From: Melitaea cinxia
Taxonomy: Eukaryota; Arthropoda; Insecta; Lepidoptera; Nymphalidae
Direction: 5' to 3'
Length of the DNA: 64,000 nt
NCBI RefSeq assembly: GCF_905220565.1
Contig: NC_059406.1
Location: forward strand, 15,138,001 to 15,202,000
The notes beneath the pieces were generated by a model. It ran no database searches. It was not told where the DNA came from and saw nothing but the letters and a program-made list of their open reading frames with translations. Shown here piece after piece: positions 1 to 11,995 of the stretch. Position 1 is the stretch's first letter. Every line of letters starts with the position of its first letter. The position numbers and the translations under genes were made by a program.

Positions 1-207
1 ATTATCATCATCATCATCATAACTTTAGCCTATCGCAGTCCAATGCAAAACATTAGACCTCTCCAAGTTGTGACCCAACAATATAATAATATAACAACAT
101 GAGGTCATAAGTCGAGACTCGTCCGTTTAAACCGGTTATATTATTGAAAATAAGTTGTATATTACTAACGCAATCATTGGGCTGACAAGTGGAATTAGTC
201 AATTAAA
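1..207. repeat. ATC microsatellite and SINE-C tail fragment upstream of the protease gene
   Basis: Positions 4-20 are an (ATC)n run. Around 28-80 lies a decayed, minus-oriented piece of the dispersed repeat called SINE-C here (consensus core CCTATCGCAGTCCACTGC, then a block about a translated-looking 'GGACATAGGCCTC'). The rest is AT-rich. No promoter motif could be fixed for the gene starting at 208. Confidence 0.5.
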
Positions 208-3200
208 ATGCCCGAGAAAAACATACGTGCTGCAAAGTTAAGAATATTTTTGTTTCAGTTTTGTTTCATCGGTAAGTTCTTTAAAGTTAAAATTATCATA
301 TGTTAGATAATCTTGTTTCATGCAATTTAATGCCATATTTAACCAAATGTCAAATGTAAATATTTTGGGCTAACTATTTATTTATATGTACGTATACAAA
401 AAGAGTCTTTGGTGCGACAAAGCCAGCTCTGCGGTCACCAATCCGCCTTCCCAGCATGGTGACTATGGGCAAAACACATGAGTCCACTCCATTTTTGTGC
501 GAATTTGTGGAGGCCTATGTCCAGCAGTGGATTGCTGTTAGGCTGAACTGATGATGATGATACAAAAAGAGAAGCACTTTGACATGAAAGACGATTAAAA
601 TTTACTGTGCTGTATTTAAATCAGGTCTTGGCTATTATTTCCAGGCTTTCCGCTTTTTACTTCTATTCAGGCACAGGAGTTAACACCAAAAAATGACAAC
701 GTGAGTGTTCTATAAATGTTTTTTTTTTTAAATATAAGTAATATAGATAAAAGTATAACGTAAAATCTATACAAATAAATAAAATTAGAGTGTCTGTTTG
801 TAATACTAAAATAACCGCTTTTTACTAAATGCATATGGATGTATATACAGTACTTGTACCAAAATAACATTTCTTACAATTTTTGTCTGTCTGTCTGTTT
901 GTTCCAGCTAATCTCTGAAACGGCTAGGCCGATTTTGACGGGACTTTCACTGGCATATAGCTGATGTGATAATGAGTAACTTAGGCTACTTTTATTTTAG
1001 AAATTTATTTATTTTATAACTTTAAGAACTGAACAATAACTTTTTTTGTTCAATTTCACGCGGAAAAATTCGCAGGCATAGCTAGTATGAAATAAAAGGC
1101 ATACGTGACAAATTAATATTGTTTTTAGAAAGTTTATCTGTTACTCAATGTAATAAATAATATCTTTATTCAAGTAGGCTTCAGCACTTGTAAGGAAGTC
1201 ATCATTATAAATTTCGTGTCACGATGTATGTTCCAGATAAACTCTGAAATTACTGAACCAATTACTATCAAATTTTGTAAGCATCTGTAATTTGGTCCAA
1301 ATTGGGAGATAGGGTAGACATAGGTTACAGTAACCGTTTACCATCATGTGGGTCGTACACTTGTTCGCCGACCTACTTGTTTTAAAAAAATGAAGGAAAT
1401 TAGCGTCAAATAATAATTAATCTAAGCTATTTCAGGCTCGTCAAATGTTCGATGGTGTCAACGTCGAAGATATAATAAATTATACTATTAGCTACAATGA
1501 ATTATGCAGTAAAAAAAAGCTGTACTTTAAAAAAGATTTTACTTCTCCTGGTCGAAGAATTAGTGAAGTCAGTAAGTAAACATTCATATAATAAAAATGA
1601 AGAGTGATGTGAACCGTATCAGCCTGCAAAATTCCACTGTTGGGCATAGGCCTTTTTTTCCATGTAGTAGGAGCTGCTCCACTGCGTGTTGGCGGATATG
1701 TTCCCGGTAGTAACGATCGCTATCTGGTATTTATGATTACAACCGGGACCGACGGCCTTACGTGCTCTCCGAGGCACGGCGAGAAGACCCAGAAGGACAG
1801 ACATCCAAACCGGAAAGGAATATTTGTACAAATACAAATTTCCTTTCCGGTTTGAATGTGTTGTGTATGTGTTGTATGGATTGTGTTTTAGGTGACTACT
1901 TGCACCACTACACCAGATCTGTTGTGGAACCTACTAACTTTTCGTGTTCTTAGTTCCCTCGTACTGTGGCTTATTACATTTGCCGGTAGCGTATTATTAG
2001 CTCCCCTTGATTGTTTATGGGTGATTGAAATCTGTTACCTATACAAATGTTATAAAGCTGAAGAGTTTGTTTGTTTGTTTTTATGAACATGCTAAATCCT
2101 AGGAATTTCTGGTTCGCATTGAAAAATCTTTTTTGTGTTGGATAGTCCAATTACCGAAGAAGGCTATAGATAAAATACTAATAATAATATGTTTTTTCCT
2201 CAAACGAACGCAGGTGAAAATGCAGGGCATAGATAGTATCTTATCCACTCAAACACGCACTGAAACGCATTCTAGGATGGTTCTAACCATGTTAAGTTGT
2301 TCCTAGTTTTAGATGTATCGTTAATAATGTTAACTGCTTATACTGCTAACTGGTAAAATGTATGAATTCTTAACATTCAGTCATATGTTAGCTAAATATC
2401 CTTCTGTCGTAGAATCATCATTAAAATCATCATCTAAAGCCACGGGATTCTTTGGCCTGGTTAGAATACTTCTCCAGCTTGATATTTTTCATTTCACTAT
2501 CTGTACTGCCTTCTGCGACTCTATTAGCAGTCTGGATCACCATTTAGTAGACGTTTAGGAATCCTTAACTGTTAGGCATCGCTGTGTCAAAAATATAAAA
2601 AACGAACTTTACGTATGGAATATCGTATAAAAATCGTATTTTCACATACAAATATTCACTCATAATTGAATTTCTTTTATTTTAGAATGCCTTGAATATA
2701 TCTGGGATTCAATGTTCAAGGAATATGAAGTTTTCCGAGAAGAAGATTGCTGTGAGTAAAACACGTTTTGAGTATAAATATAATAATTCCATCATGTATG
2801 AAAGTTCAAGACTATTTGCTCTTATTTTGGTATCTGGTTAGATACCGCATTCAATTAGTAATTTAATATTACAATACAGATATAACCAAAAATATAATGT
2901 TTTTAGTTACACCGATTGTTGTCGGGGGTAGGTCGGCTTCATATGGAGAATTCCCCATATATGGTAGGTATATGCTTAAATTTTATGATAAAGGTAAAGT
3001 TAGAATTTTGATATTTTAGATTCTGCGGAAGTTACCGCGCTTTTCACGGTTGATAGTTGCCCATGACCGTCTGCAACGTCTCCGAAATATAGGGAATACC
3101 AAAATGACATTAACTGTAAGTCACGTAGAATAAAAAGTGAAAATAAAATATAGCCGTGATATTTCAAACTGTTAAGTGACCGAGGTAGGACAGAGTAGGA

Positions 3201-6200
3201 AATTTCCTGCCCAAAACATGGAGCAGCCCGACTGGGGTAGTACTTCGACCTTACAGAAGATCGAAGCTAATTAACACTGTTTTTAAGCAGTGTTGTGTCC
3301 CTGTTAGTGAGTAAGGTGACCAGATCTCCTGGGGGGAATTGGGGAAAGGATCGAAAACGCGCTTGCGATGCTTTTGGTGTTGCAGACGTCTATAAGCTAC
3401 GGTAATCACTTACCATCAGGTGAGCCGTACGCTTGTTTGCCGATCAAGTTATACATATAAATTGTCTTTCATAGGGTGCATTAGGCTGGAAGTCAGCTCA
3501 AAATCACAGTGAATGGATATTCATGTGCGGGGCATCCCTCATTAGTGAAAGTTTCATGCTGACAGCGGCCCATTGCTCCTACGTGCCGCGAGGGGACGCC
3601 ACCATTGCCCACTCGACGCCCGAGATTGTGAAACTAGGCGATATCTTTATTATTAATGCAAGTCTTCTTTTTTTCATATTAAAACTATCAAAAGTTTGTT
3701 AATTGACAAATCAGCTTTGCTTATATTAATCAAACTCAATAGAATAAAGCTTAAACGTTGTGTTTAAATACATATAAGTGTTCAGAAAAAAAAAACAAGT
3801 AGTACAAGAAAATTAATTTCAACAAATACTTATAAGTTCATTGTTAATAGGTATATTGTATATGATCACAGTATACACATATCACAGTATATTTGTTTTC
3901 CTTGAAATTATAATTTGAAAGTAAATTTGTTTTATTATAGTTTTTAAATTTTATATTATTTATATTATTTCAATTGCTAATTGTTGATCCTTGCTAATTA
4001 CAGAAAGAAAAATACGAAATTGTATCAAAATATATACCTATAAAAAGAATTATAAAACATGGACAGTACAAGGCTCCAAGTCGGTACTACGATATTGCCC
4101 TCATCGAGTTGGCAGAAGTTGTGGACATTGGCGCAATAATCCGTCCAGCTTGTCTCTGGAGTAGCTCTGACACAAGTCCTATAAAAAAACTGACTGTGAC
4201 TGGGTGGGGAGTCGTTGATCCAGGTGACTAGTTTTTTTTTAAATTTATTTATTAAAAAATACAAAAACACATACTTAACACTTATTTATAAGCCTACCGC
4301 GAAAACTCACAAGAGCTTATTACCCGAAAGTTAAGTTCATACTACTTAATTAGTTGTTCTACTCTGGAAGTTCTTGTGGATAAGGAAGGTTGAATGCGCA
4401 TTAAGCCTTTATGAAGCTTATAAGTTGCGTAAAAGGCTTAGTCGGATCTTAGTTGCCCGTGCCTTTATTTTAATAATTACGTTTGCTCGCAAACGAAAAA
4501 AATCCGACTTCAATTATATCGACTAGTAGTAAAACGTAAGTAGACGAAAAAATAGTCAAGTAAATATGCGCTATCAAAGATTACTCAAAAATTCCTAGTG
4601 GACAATACAGTTCACTACGTTATAGCAGATGCATTCTAGGATCGATTCTTCACTGAAGTAGTTTTAATAAAGTCAGATAGATGGCGTTGGAGTGATATTA
4701 CACCACATAAAAAAAATACAATCGAATTAAGAAACTCCTTCTTTTTGAAAGTCGGTTAAAACATCTAGTACTTATTTTCTTGCTTATTATCTCAGGCGAA
4801 ACTGGCGTTTGTAATCGACCCTTGATCAAATAGAAAATAATTATTTTGTTATATTCATATTTATTTTATATAATTATTATTTAATATTTTATAAATATTT
4901 TTATATTAGATATTTGTATATGTATCTCTATAATCTTACACTAGCTGTGCCCGCGACTTCATCCGCGTGTAATTAAAAAAAAATAGTTATTGTTCAGTTC
5001 GCAGAATCGTAAAAAAAATATAAAATAAAAGTAGCATATATTACTTTTTATTATATCAGCTATCTGCCAGTGAAAGTACCGTCAAAATCGGTTTAGCCGT
5101 TTCAGATATTAGCCGGAACAAACAGACAGACAAACAGATTTTGGTATATGTACCTTGTATGCATCGATATGAATTTAGTAAAAAGTGGTTATTTAAAATT
5201 TTCTTTAATATTTCTTTATTATTATTATATTCTTTAACACATTGTTTTTTCAAGCCACTCGAAAAACATCAAATGAACTCCAAGTAGCAGAAGTAAATCT
5301 CGTAGACGATAACACTTGCGACAATGCTTTAAAAGACAAACGTAATAGAAGGTGGATGGGTCTCGCTGAACATCAGATATGCGCTGGGTTACTACCCGGT
5401 GGAGTTGACACTTGTCAGGTGAGTGAATGTTAGACTAGTAATTTTATATTTCTTTCTTAATTCATTAGCGTCATATAAGAGCTGCTGAACGTGCTCAAAT
5501 TAAGGTGTTCTGGTGTCTTGATTTTGTTATATCGCAAAAGTACGGTAGTTGGATAATTGCTTTTTTTACAAAGAAAAAGAAAAATGCGTCCCAAGTAATA
5601 AAAAAATGGCGACGCTTATGAAACAGTTTCATTTAGAGTAGTAAAAAGTTGTTTATGCATTTTTAGTCTGAGAATTTAGATGTCAAACATGCAGCTTGCT
5701 CTTGGATAAGGTTGATGCTATTTTCGAAAAAGTAGTAAGGTATATTAATAGCATATTAATAGCTGATGAACTGAGGATTGGCCACAAAACCGTCTATCCA
5801 CTAGATAACAATGCAAGAAACCTTAAAGTGCCATATGGCTCCCTGAAAGAAACAGAACAGCATCGTTCAATTTTAATTGATCAAAAGAATTGGTCTTTTA
5901 ATTATGATAATACTAGACGACATTTGGCTATATATCAAAAATTTAAAGAGTTTGGTTGGGAAGGTTTAATGCATCCAACTAACCGTACTGTATTTGTACT
6001 GTTTTGATTTTGTACCCTCAGATTTTCACCTGTTCAGTCCCTTCAGAATTCTTTGGGTCAAGATAGCAACAAGTTATCGAATAAATAAGCACATACATAT
6101 ACATGATGAAATGTAATAAAAGTTAAAGACTTTTACATGCATTTCTTATATAATATCAAATTCTTATGTTTTCTACTTTTAGGGCGATTCCGGTGGTCCA

Positions 6201-6362
6201 TTGCAAGTGAAAATAAATCTCACACGAAAGTGGCCTATGTACTACGTTGTCGGAGTGACGTCCTTCGGTTACGGCTGTGCACGCGCGAATATACCGAGTG
6301 TTTATATCAAGACTTCGAGCTTCATCGACTGGATTGAAAGCATAGTTTGGCCAAATGCTTAG
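208..6362 (+). CDS. secreted trypsin-like serine protease (S1 family), nine exons
   Basis: Exons read from splice sites: 208-271, 645-700, 1436-1571, 2686-2751, 2907-2963, 3475-3657, 4004-4223, 5255-5418, 6183-6362 (stop TAG). The product is about 374 aa if the exon 5/6 phase problem is ignored. Residues 1-31 form a signal peptide ending near SIQA. A Cys-poor pro-region follows (Cys at about 64, 87 and 107), with no complete six-Cys clip domain. The protease domain starts at IVVGG. The catalytic triad is His in TAAHC (about 159), Asp in YYDIALIEL (about 217) and Ser in GDSGGPL (about 318). Asp in GVDTCQGDSGG is the S1-pocket residue (chymotrypsin 189), which predicts cleavage after Arg or Lys. 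The family is close to insect snake/clip-type proteases of haemolymph or gut; the substrate is unknown. Odd points: a GC-AG intron at 3658, no basic residue before IVVGG, and a +1 phase shift between exons 5 and 6 (see findings). All other junctions keep phase. An ATTAAA at 6522 may serve polyadenylation. Confidence 0.88.
404..562 (+). repeat. SINE-C fragment in protease intron 1
   Basis: Carries the family landmarks 'GGTGCGACAAAGCCAGC', 'GGCCTATGTCCAGCAGTGG' and a terminal GATGATGAT run. The same blocks recur at 11700-11990, 14165-14640, 22010-22430, 22500-22632 and 57545-57865. Confidence 0.7.
766..1090 (-). repeat. R-family dispersed repeat in protease intron 2
   Basis: A minus-oriented copy of the abundant repeat whose consensus begins GCTAGCTGTGCCCGCGACTTC and contains a (GACA)n stretch plus CGTCAAAATCGG. 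Other copies lie at 4935-5225 (+), 54405-54740 (-) and 57985-58980 (+, interrupted). A second, more decayed relative lies around 1200-1380. No coding capacity. Confidence 0.7.
1612..1870 (-). repeat. SINE-B fragment with 15-bp hairpin in protease intron 3
   Basis: Reverse-oriented SINE-B sequence with the landmarks CTGTTGGGCATAGGCC and CCTTACGTGCTCTCCGAGG. At its end are inverted 15-bp arms (1806-1820 and 1840-1854, CAAACCGGAAAGGAA), separated by 19 nt. The remainder of intron 3 (1870-2685) shows nothing I can name. Confidence 0.6.
3185..3465 (-). repeat. Repeat D copy in protease intron 5
   Basis: Same family as 10455-10690, 27395-27560 and 55785-56015. Landmarks are 'GAGTAAGGTGACCAGA', 'CGCGCTTGCGATGC' and 'GTGAGCCGTACGCTTG'. 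It lies entirely within an intron of the protease. Confidence 0.65.
4488..4765 (+). repeat. Foldback-family (F) fragment in protease intron 7
   Basis: Starts at TTTGCTCGCAAACGAAAAAA and ends at GAAAGTCGGTTAAAAC. It contains GTAAGTAGACGAAAAAATAG and is related to the complete foldback element at 33927-34735. Confidence 0.6.
4935..5225 (+). repeat. R-family dispersed repeat in protease intron 7
   Basis: Plus-oriented copy beginning CTAGCTGTGCCCGCGACTTC and continuing through CCGTCAAAATCGGTTTAGCC and an ACAGACAGACAAACAG run. It ends about 30 nt before the acceptor of protease exon 8. Confidence 0.7.
5690..6085 (+). pseudogene. mariner transposase remnant with internal deletion
   Basis: The frame from 5696 reads IADELRIGHKTVY (the HTH-linker region of mariner transposases). 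It jumps through LIDQKNWSFNYDNTRRHLA to KFKEFGWEGLMHPT, then after a stop to FVPSDFHLFSPFRILW. These are recognisable N-terminal, middle and C-terminal mariner blocks. About two thirds of a normal 345-aa transposase, including the catalytic-core spacing, is missing. It sits in the last intron of the protease gene, so it is removed by splicing. No inverted termini were identified. Dead element. Confidence 0.7.
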
Positions 6363-8440
6363 TAATACTTGTATTAATCATATTTTGTTGTAACAATCCA
6401 AATATTCATTATTATGATATTCCTAATATGTTGACGACATTGACACCCATCTTGATGAAAGGTTATTAGTCAACTCATCAGCAGGCTATTATATTTTGTA
6501 GCTTTAGAACAAAAAAATGAAATTAAAAATATTTTCAGTATGATTGTTTTACTTTAAATCTTTATCCACACACTTTAAATCATACTGAATTATAGAGTTT
6601 CCGATCTCGAAAATTAGATACCAAAGACAATATTCTAATTAAAATTTAAACTTCTTACAAACTGGACACGAGTAGCTTGACAGCAAAGTTGCAACTAAAA
6701 GTTTTGCAGGAATCCATCGAAAATAGCTGGTAAACTATAATGGTTGCAAGTTTTCAACTGCTGACTTCTCCTAGTATTGCTGGCGTCCATAAGCTACTTT
6801 TTGTCTTTAAATTAGATTTTAGAGTCTTACGAGGAAAGGTTTTGGCTAAGTACACTATTTTTATTAGCAAATATAATTGACCAATGGGTAAACCGTATTG
6901 TCGATTCTTAATTACGTTCCAATTGTCAAATGAGAGGTTCTGAAGGTGTAATGGATCACGTTGCGCGTGAAAAAATTCCTAGTTCTACATGATTTACAGT
7001 TTTTTTATGTATATTATATTATGATAAGAGTTTGTACTTCCTGTAAACCTTATTTCGTAAGTTCCTGATTCTGTCTGATCGCCTTTGACTACTTTTTTCA
7101 ATTGACTTGGTGTATTCAAGATCTCTTATCTTGTTTAACTACTTCACAAATCGGTTTCATTTTTCTCTCCTTTAGCCGGTATTTTGTAACATCGCTTTTA
7201 TTGGAGGCTAAGGTGTCGAAATAAGAGTGGTTCCACTTGCAGAGCATGACTCGGCTTTACACCGGTAACAAACAAATCTTACACTTAATGCATTTTTCTT
7301 ACGCGCAGATATTTTTTTTATTAAGCTGGAAACCACTTCCGAATTGTTTTACAAGTAACGAACACATAGTCTGTAACTACGCCCGTTGTAATTAAGTTTT
7401 ATCATTGCCTCCGTAAGTGGATTATAAATTATTGTAACTAATTAAATAATCACAAACCTTATAATAAATAGCGTCACAGTAGATTGTGCATTTGTACTTT
7501 TTTTTTTAAATACCATTTTTTTTCTATGAAATCGAACAGCGTTTATATTCTTATCCACTGCAAAATACATTCAACTTTTTTTACACTTGACACGAAACTT
7601 TTCTCGTCATCGTTGTCATCGTTTCGCTTTTTATATATTTTAAATGTTTTAAAATTTATAGCATAATATTTTTTTACTTGTGTTACAGCAATAATAGTAA
7701 TAGCAGAATTTCTTACTGTAATGCAACCTGGAAACTTAAGTACAACTGAGAGGAATGTTGCTCAAAATAAAATAAAGAAACACTGCTCGAAAGCGAAAAC
7801 AAAACAAAGGAACACTTCGAACTGTGTAATTTAAACTATTATTTTTTAGAAATTTGTTCTAATTCTCAGCATATTTTTCTAGTATATTTCTATGTATAGA
7901 AAAATGTGTTGAAAAAATGTAATTGAGATATAAAACTTTTAAAAGATATCATTAATTTTCTGCATACAGATTAGAGATTATTACAGAAATACCCTGTTGA
8001 AATTCTGAAGCAGCCCGACTGTTGTTGACAGCAACATCAGCCGAGAAGTATTTGGTAATAATAGACTATTATATATACTTAATCTAAACTTGTAGTTTTT
8101 TATTGTGGAGAAACAGGTCCTAATAAATAAGGTCCTAACAAATAACAGGCACAAACAAACAAGCAGAATCCATGATGTAATGAGATAATAAATTTTAAAT
8201 TAAAAAAAATACAAATCGACGTTTAAAACGGTTTACGGCCGAACAGTTTTTCAAGGATAAGTAATTATTGTTACTTAATTGTTCCTCTCATATCTATCCT
8301 ATTTTTAACTGCATTTGTATACTTAGTTTTGGAAAAGTTGAATTGGCCATGGTATCTCTTAATGTATATGTTATAGTTGCTATTTTCTCGAGTAATAAAT
8401 AAATGATGGTACAAAATATATAAAAACTTATTACTTCAAA
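6363..8440. other. intergenic, AT-rich, no gene recognised
   Basis: Sequence between the protease stop and the next repeat. A short decayed piece of Repeat D lies near 8005-8060 (GAAGCAGCCCGACTG). Long A/T runs break every frame. No splice-consistent exon was found on either strand. Confidence 0.5.
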
Positions 8441-8445
8441 TAATT

Positions 8446-8705
8446 GTGCTTGTTCGCAAACGAAAAAAAACCGACTTCAATTACATCGACTACGTATACA
8501 ACGTAAGCAGACGAAAAAAATTAACAAACGCACTAGTCGTCACTATGATTTTCAAGGGTTTCCCACGATTTCTCTGGGATTCCATCATCAGATCCTGGTT
8601 TCCTTATCATGGTACCACACTTGGAATATCTCCTTTCCAAAAAAAAATAATTATCAAAATCGGTTCACAAACGACGAAGTCATCCCCGAATATACATTAA
8701 AAAAA

Positions 8706-8736
<31 letters not shown>

Positions 8737-8750
8737 CACACATATTTTTC
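8446..8750 (+). repeat. Foldback-family fragment plus (CA)n microsatellite
   Basis: 8446-8700 shows the F-family start (CGCAAACGAAAAAAAACC) and its inner block (CAGATCCTGGTTTCC). 8706-8745 is a CA dinucleotide run. It ends about 90 nt before the first fucosyltransferase start codon. Confidence 0.65.
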
Positions 8751-8837
8751 TAATCAGGTCGTGGTGCCTATCGATTCCGACTGTTGTATCGATCAGTTGT
8801 TTATAAGATATCACCAAATTGACAGACTAATCAAATC

Positions 8838-9733
8838 ATGCGTACCAAATACATTTCTCGAATACTAATTGTAGTACTCTATATTTTTATTGTGACGCTT
8901 CTTTTCACATACTACACAACGGTAAATACAACACAGAAAGAAAGAAAGAAAATAGAGAATCTGGGCAAGAGAGAAATAAAGTACATCTTACAATGGACAA
9001 ATAAATCGCTTGCTCCATTTAATTTCATGAAAGAGGGAAATGTGGCGTTCGTTAAAAACAAGTGTAAATTTACTAATTGCTTCGTAACAAATGACAGCGA
9101 ATACTTCTTGAACGAGTTGGATTTCGATGCTATCGCTTTCAATGGCCGAGACATGCATCTTAAATTGTCTCAAATGCCACAGCACCGAAACCCAAGACAA
9201 AAATACATTTTCGGTGCAATGGAATCAGCGGATAACTTCCCAGTTTGCGACGAGCGCTTCGATGATTTTTTCAACTGGACGTGGACTTACAAACTCGACT
9301 CGGACTTTCGTTGGGGATACATAACAGTCTACGATCTGAACGGTACTGTGGTCGGTCCCACAGTCGACATGAAGTGGAAGAGTGAAATGAAACCGATCAG
9401 TAAAGATTTGAAAGTGAAATTGTTGAGCAAAACTAAAGCCGCGGCATGGTTCGTGTCGCACTGCACGACAAAAAGTGGAAGAGAACACTTCGTTGACGAA
9501 GTTCAGAGGGAATTAGAACCGTACGGCTGGAAGGTTGATGTGTATGGGCGGTGTGGCACATTTGAGTGCCCTAAATCAAGTAGTGAATTCTGTAACGATC
9601 TCATTAAAAAGAATTATTTTTTTTACTTCTCCCTCGAGAACTCTTTTGCTGAAGATTACGTGACTGAAAAACTTTTGAATGCGTTGCAAAATTACGCTGT
9701 TCCTGTCGTGTACGGTGCCGCTAATTACTCCAG
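8838..9733 (+). CDS. alpha-1,3-fucosyltransferase 1 (GT10), first coding exon
   Basis: Encodes residues 1-298 of a 388-aa enzyme completed by the exon at 23648-23918. The joint is TCC-AG|A and is in phase. Residues about 8-26 are a hydrophobic signal anchor after a short basic tail, giving a type II Golgi topology. The lumenal part has FNWTWTYKLDSDFRWGYI near 145-162 and the GT10 donor-binding signature ENSFAEDYVTEKL at 267-279, followed by NYAVPVVYG. Enzymes of this family move fucose from GDP-fucose in alpha-1,3 linkage onto GlcNAc of glycans; insect members include the N-glycan core fucosyltransferases. Which acceptor this one uses cannot be told from sequence. The exon ends at a GTATTT donor; translation read on would stop at 9741. 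It is the most diverged of the three copies here. Confidence 0.93.
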
Positions 9734-9939
9734 GTATTTATAATTTTAAGTCGTTATAATAGTTTGAAGAACTGTAGTATTATTTAAATTGCCTAAGCTG
9801 ATCAAAATTCCTAAAACCTCAGAAATGTAATTGAAGTTAGGATTATTCTGAGAACATATTAAAACAAAACCCTACAAACCAAAAATTGATACATCGTACC
9901 TACATATTTATAAAATGATTTTCTGTTAATATTTAAGGT

Positions 9940-10225
9940 CGAATACTTTTTGTCATAAAATTTTGGACCGCTCCTACCCCTGGTTACACAATGTCACACT
10001 TCGTCGAACTGCTCCCCCTTTTGAGGTATACGACGTAATTTATGGTCTACATTTTCACAATACCATCTCCGATATATTTGAAGTAAAATCGATTTTGTAG
10101 GCTAATTTAACGGAAGTCCAAAAAAGAAGGAAGTTCTCAATTGGAATGTTTTTTTTTATATGTATCACAAAATAATCGCATAATTTTATCTGAAACTGTT
10201 TGTTATTGGAAAGTCACATCCTTTG
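9940..10225. repeat. CTCCCCC-type repeat and foldback-family fragment
   Basis: 9960-10060 holds ACCGCTCCTACCCCTGG and ACTGCTCCCCCTTTTGAGG, resembling the pair at 53260-53575. 10108-10220 is an F-family end (GGAAGTCCAAAAAAGAAGG, then GTTATTGGAAAGTCACATCC). Confidence 0.45.
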
Positions 10226-10454
10226 TCGGATCTCAAATTATCTATATTGTCGTCGAAATTTTATCAATTTACTAATCTTATGTATACATATAATATCATA
10301 TCAAAATTACATATTATCTATTTTAAAACATTTTAGATTTCAACTGATTAAAATAGATTGATTATTCGAAGGTCAACGTGTGCTCGCGAAATGGGTTTAG
10401 ACACTTTTTATAGAACTAAAAATAATTGATATTATGTTCAAGATTTGAACGCGG

Positions 10455-10690
10455 CTCACATTCAACGACCCCCACTAAGATTAAATCTTGTGTTGAGGGT
10501 ACGGAATCACACAATACCTAACCTAACACCAGAACCAGAATCGCAAGTGCGTTGCCGATTCTACCCTTAATCCTCCTAAGAGCTATTGTCACCTTACTCA
10601 CCAAAGGAACACAACACTGCTTGAAAACAGTATTATTTAGCTGTGACCTTCTTGTAAGGTAGAGGTACTTCCCCGATTGGGCTGCACCTT
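10455..10690 (+). repeat. Repeat D copy
   Basis: Landmarks are GCAAGTGCGTTGCCGATTCT, CACCTTACTCACCAAAGG and GCTTGAAAACAGTATTATTT, matching 55785-56015 in the same orientation. Confidence 0.65.
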
Positions 10691-11699
10691 TATTGATTTT
10701 GATCAGGATATTTTCTTGTGTGCCCTAATTAGTTAGACGTTTGTATTTATCTCATAAAAAAAAACACGATTTATTAACATTAAATGTTCGACATTAAAAA
10801 CATTAAAACAAAACGTTATCTATTTATTTGTTTCTCCCATTCATTAAGCGAACAAATACGGTTCAACTGGTAGGAAATGTTCACAAGTGTGGAAAGTGTT
10901 GGAAATGTCGGGAAAGAGATGATCACGAAAATACCGCGTAAAACAATTGCGGACAGACAAAATTGTATTTATTATTAATTGAACTACTAAATTGAACTGG
11001 TATTTATGTTGACATAAATTATAAAATACATAAATTTATATGATATTCATTCTTTTCGACCAGTTAAAAATTAAGTAAGATTTGTTTGGAACGAAGTTCT
11101 TTATAGGGCGTTGCGGAGGGGTATATATTATAGCCAGCAATAAACGTCCGTAACGTTAAAAAAAGCGTAAGATTTTTATGTATAGTACATGTATGATGGC
11201 TATACAGTGTCTAATGTATAGACTCGATGACGTTATTATTATTACAGTTTGCTATTATTATATCATTATAATATAATATAATAAAAATGTGTAAATATAA
11301 TAAGATAATTTTCCACAGTAGTTTTTTTAAACGATAAAAATTTAAAAAAAAAGTAAACACGAATAATTATTTGCTTTATCCTTCGGATAGAACTTGAAAT
11401 TAATATTTTATAATAAGGAACTTCGTTCCTACTATATCTGGTGTCCCACGACACCACACGGTTTTATTCTTTATAGAATATTTTTAAAAATAACCATAGC
11501 AGAATGGTGGATTATTATTTTGAAACTACCGATGATTTGGACTGCCACCCGCTGCCATAGTGCTTACAGCGCCGCCGAATCATCGGGAGTGTCAAAATAA
11601 CGACCACGGTAAGAGAAAAAGTGTTCATAGAGATCGTGGAAGTTAGAAAACTTGTAGCAGAACGTTCATTCTTGAAAAATCAATAATTCATAATTATCT

Positions 11700-11995
11700 C
11701 TTAATAGCACTATCGCTATCGCTTCAGTCTATCGTAGTCAGCTCTCAGCTCCACAAGTTCTAAAAATGGCGTAAACTCATGTGTGTTGCTCATAGTCACC
11801 ACGCTGGGCAGGCGGGTTGGTGACCGCAGGCTGGCTTTGTCGCACCGAAGATGCTGTTGCCTGTCTTCGGCCTGTGTATTTCAAAGCCAGCAGTTGGATG
11901 GTTATCCCGCAATCGGTCGGCTTTTTTATTTCTAAGATGGTAGTGGAAATGTTTTATGTTATCTATGGTATGGCCAATACAAACGCGTGATGTGG
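11700..11995 (-). repeat. SINE-C copy
   Basis: Reverse-oriented copy with CACCACGCTGGGCAGGCGGG, CTTCGGCCTGTGTATTTC and CAGTTGGATGGTTATCCCG. ORFs that appear here are SINE shadows. Confidence 0.7.

Noticed and set aside
1640..1855. Overlapping short frames on both strands in protease intron 3
   Set aside because: SINE-B sequence; the same residues appear at 20116-20409.
3019..3116. Possible extra protease exon ending at a TGTAAG donor
   Set aside because: Translation gives nothing like a protease segment, and including it does not repair the exon 5/6 phase.
4025..4270. 81-aa minus-strand frame
   Set aside because: Antisense of protease exon 7.
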